The notes beneath the pieces were generated by a model that had not been told where the DNA came from, did no database searches, and saw only the letters and a list, made by a program, of their open reading frames with translations. A program made the translations under genes and the position numbers. This document shows, piece after piece, positions 42,653-44,155 of a stretch of DNA of 44,155 nt; positions within the stretch are counted from its first letter, which is position 1, and every line of letters starts with the position of its first letter. Location of the stretch: positions 1 to 44,155 of the forward strand of contig NZ_AEPB01000003.1 in assembly GCF_000189395.1 (NCBI RefSeq). Direction: 5' to 3'. The DNA is from Planococcus donghaensis MPA1U2. GTDB lineage: Bacteria; Bacillota; Bacilli; Bacillales_A; Planococcaceae.

Positions 42653-44152
42653 TTGAAAAATGTGACGATTGTTTTTTGGACTTCATTATTAATTTGTTTA
42701 GGCATGCTTGTCTGGGGTCTTATCTCCCCAGAAGGCTTTAAAATCCAAACAGGTGAATGGACTTCTGCTATTTCCAGCACGTTTGGTTGGTATTATCTTT
42801 TAACCGTATTCTTAATTTTGACTTTCTGTGTCTATTTAATCTTTTCTCGATTTGCGAATTTGAAATTAGGAAAACCTGGCGACAAGCCCGAGTTTTCCCT
42901 TATCTCTTGGTTTGCGATGCTATTTAGTGCAGGCATGGGGATGGGATTAGTTTTCTGGACAACCGCTGAACCGATTTCCCATGCCTTTAAAAATGCTCCC
43001 AAGTCTGAACTCGGATCAGATCAAGCGATTCAAGAAGCGATGCAATTTTCTTTTTTTCATTGGGGATTACATGCATGGGCCATCTACGGCATCGTTGCGT
43101 TAGTGTTAGCTTATTTTAAATTTCACAACGATGCACCCGGCTTGATAAGTGCTACACTCATCCCCTTATTCGGAAAAAAGCTAATGGCAGGTCCATTAGG
43201 AAAACTAATTGATACACTAGCTGTCTTTGCCACTATTATCGGTGTGGCTTCGACTCTTGGATTTGGATCGGCGCAAATCAACGAAGGTTTGTCATTTCTG
43301 TTCGGCACACCGAATACATTTGCTTTCCAATTGCTCATTCTCGCGGTGACGACCGTTCTTTTCATCGGATCAGCTTGGTCAGGTATTGGCCGCGGCATTA
43401 AGTATTTGAGTAACATCAATATGATTCTTGCTTTTATCTTGCTTGTGTTGCTGTTAATTGTTGGTCCAACACTTTATATTTTCAATTCATTTACCGATAC
43501 AATTGGACGATATTTAACTAACTTCTTTTCGATGAGTTTTAATTTGGAACCAGTCAACGAAGATCAACGTGCGTGGGTCGATGGGTGGACAGTGTTTTAC
43601 TGGGCTTGGTGGATTTCATGGGCTCCGTTTGTTGGAATCTTTATCGCCCGTATTTCTCGAGGACGTACCATTAAAGAATTTATGCTAGGCGTCTTATTGG
43701 TTCCTTCGTTAGTATGCTTTATTTTTTTCGCTGTGTTTGGCGTTTCTGCGTTGAACCTTGAGCAAAACGGTATTGCTAAAATTTCCGAATATAGTATTGA
43801 AACGGCAACTTTTGGCGTTCTGCAGTATTATCCACTTGGAACTTTGCTGTCATTTATTACATTGTTCGTTATCGCGATTTTCTTTATCACTTCTGCCGAT
43901 TCAGCGACATTCGTGCTCGGTATGCAAACAACCGGTGGTATGTTAAATCCTCCGAACCTTGTAAAAATTACGTGGGGTATTATCCAATCATCGGTTGCCG
44001 CTATTGTCATTTACACAGGTGGTACACAAGGTCTTCAAAATGCTTTGATTATTGCGGCGTTGCCTTTTTCTGTCGTCATCCTCTTAATGGGTGTGTCGTT
44101 CCTCAAGGCCGCCGCACAAGATCCATTAGTTAAAACTTCTAAAAAACAATAA
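42653..44152 (+). CDS. BCCT family osmolyte transporter
   Basis: A 499-aa transporter with 12 membrane helices of the betaine/carnitine/choline family. The substrate-binding loop GMGMGLVFWTTAEP (94-107), WSGIGRGIKYLSNINM in the middle, and the signature WTVFYWAWWISWAPFVGIFIARISRGR are all present. The closest well-known relative is the glycine betaine transporter OpuD, but carnitine or choline cannot be excluded. It has a short C-terminal tail compared with osmosensing members such as BetP. The start is TTG at 42653, after GGAGAG. The gene is complete at the window end. Confidence 0.9.
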   Translation: MKNVTIVFWTSLLICLGMLVWGLISPEGFKIQTGEWTSAISSTFGWYYLLTVFLILTFCVYLIFSRFANLKLGKPGDKPEFSLISWFAMLFSAGMGMGLVFWTTAEPISHAFKNAPKSELGSDQAIQEAMQFSFFHWGLHAWAIYGIVALVLAYFKFHNDAPGLISATLIPLFGKKLMAGPLGKLIDTLAVFATIIGVASTLGFGSAQINEGLSFLFGTPNTFAFQLLILAVTTVLFIGSAWSGIGRGIKYLSNINMILAFILLVLLLIVGPTLYIFNSFTDTIGRYLTNFFSMSFNLEPVNEDQRAWVDGWTVFYWAWWISWAPFVGIFIARISRGRTIKEFMLGVLLVPSLVCFIFFAVFGVSALNLEQNGIAKISEYSIETATFGVLQYYPLGTLLSFITLFVIAIFFITSADSATFVLGMQTTGGMLNPPNLVKITWGIIQSSVAAIVIYTGGTQGLQNALIIAALPFSVVILLMGVSFLKAAAQDPLVKTSKKQ

Positions 44153-44155
44153 AAA

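Overview
The window looks like chromosomal DNA from a low-GC Gram-positive bacterium, most likely a Planococcus-like member of the Planococcaceae. This is an inference from gene content: CydDC, a YngI-type acyl-CoA ligase with a CcpA cre box, UppP, PopT, TatA/TatC, YuaF-type NfeD, CatE with an HxlR regulator, and a YocH-type 3D protein. Shine-Dalgarno sites are strong and nearly every transcription unit ends in a clean hairpin terminator. I see no rRNA, tRNA, CRISPR array, prophage or insertion sequence.

Layout. 1-3.5 kb: cydDC, the thiol-reductant exporter needed for cytochrome bd assembly. 3.6-8.7 kb: a missed 56-aa gene, a ZIP-like membrane protein, a cre-controlled acyl-CoA ligase, a Methyltransf_32 methyltransferase with a coupled small membrane protein, then (minus strand) the end of a hydrolase/NAD(P)-binding protein/nitroreductase operon that runs to 10.1 kb. 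10.2-18.5 kb: a CwlK-type peptidase, a lipoprotein, a Dph6-like ATP pyrophosphatase with a double GNAT, fumC, a strongly divergent MurE-like ligase, YuaF/NfeD2, a GNAT and a P-loop kinase-like protein. 18.6-26.9 kb: a cold-shock protein with a long leader, a VOC/beta-lactamase fusion coupled to a 32-aa membrane protein, an MMPL transporter with a MarR regulator under a 41-bp palindrome, an AI-2E-family permease and uppP. 26.9-32.1 kb: a CAP-domain protein, a hairpin-forming intergenic repeat (one full and one partial copy), popT, a nitronate monooxygenase, and the divergent catE-like/HxlR pair. 32.2-37.7 kb: a PAS-STAS protein, an ABC-F gene that is frameshifted and preceded by a leader-ORF attenuator, a coiled-coil protein, a CorA-type transporter, a missed 55-aa gene, a Nudix hydrolase and a GNAT. 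37.9-44.2 kb: tatC, tatA, a GMC dehydrogenase and its twin-arginine partner subunit in one operon, a LysM-3D wall protein, and a BCCT osmolyte transporter behind a SigB-like promoter.

How the parts fit. Envelope functions recur: UppP and PopT both act in undecaprenyl-phosphate recycling, CwlK and the 3D protein act on peptidoglycan, and the MurE-like protein comes from a wall-precursor family. The TatAC-dehydrogenase operon looks like a self-contained export-plus-substrate module. The most interesting items are the ABC-F attenuator together with its frameshift (exactly explained by loss of one 11-bp tandem unit), the MurE paralogue that lacks three family motifs, the VOC/beta-lactamase fusion with its small partner, the dedicated Tat operon, and the 41-bp perfect palindrome over the marR promoter and Shine-Dalgarno. 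No single wholly new system is obvious. Several small genes below 60 codons are added from direct reading.
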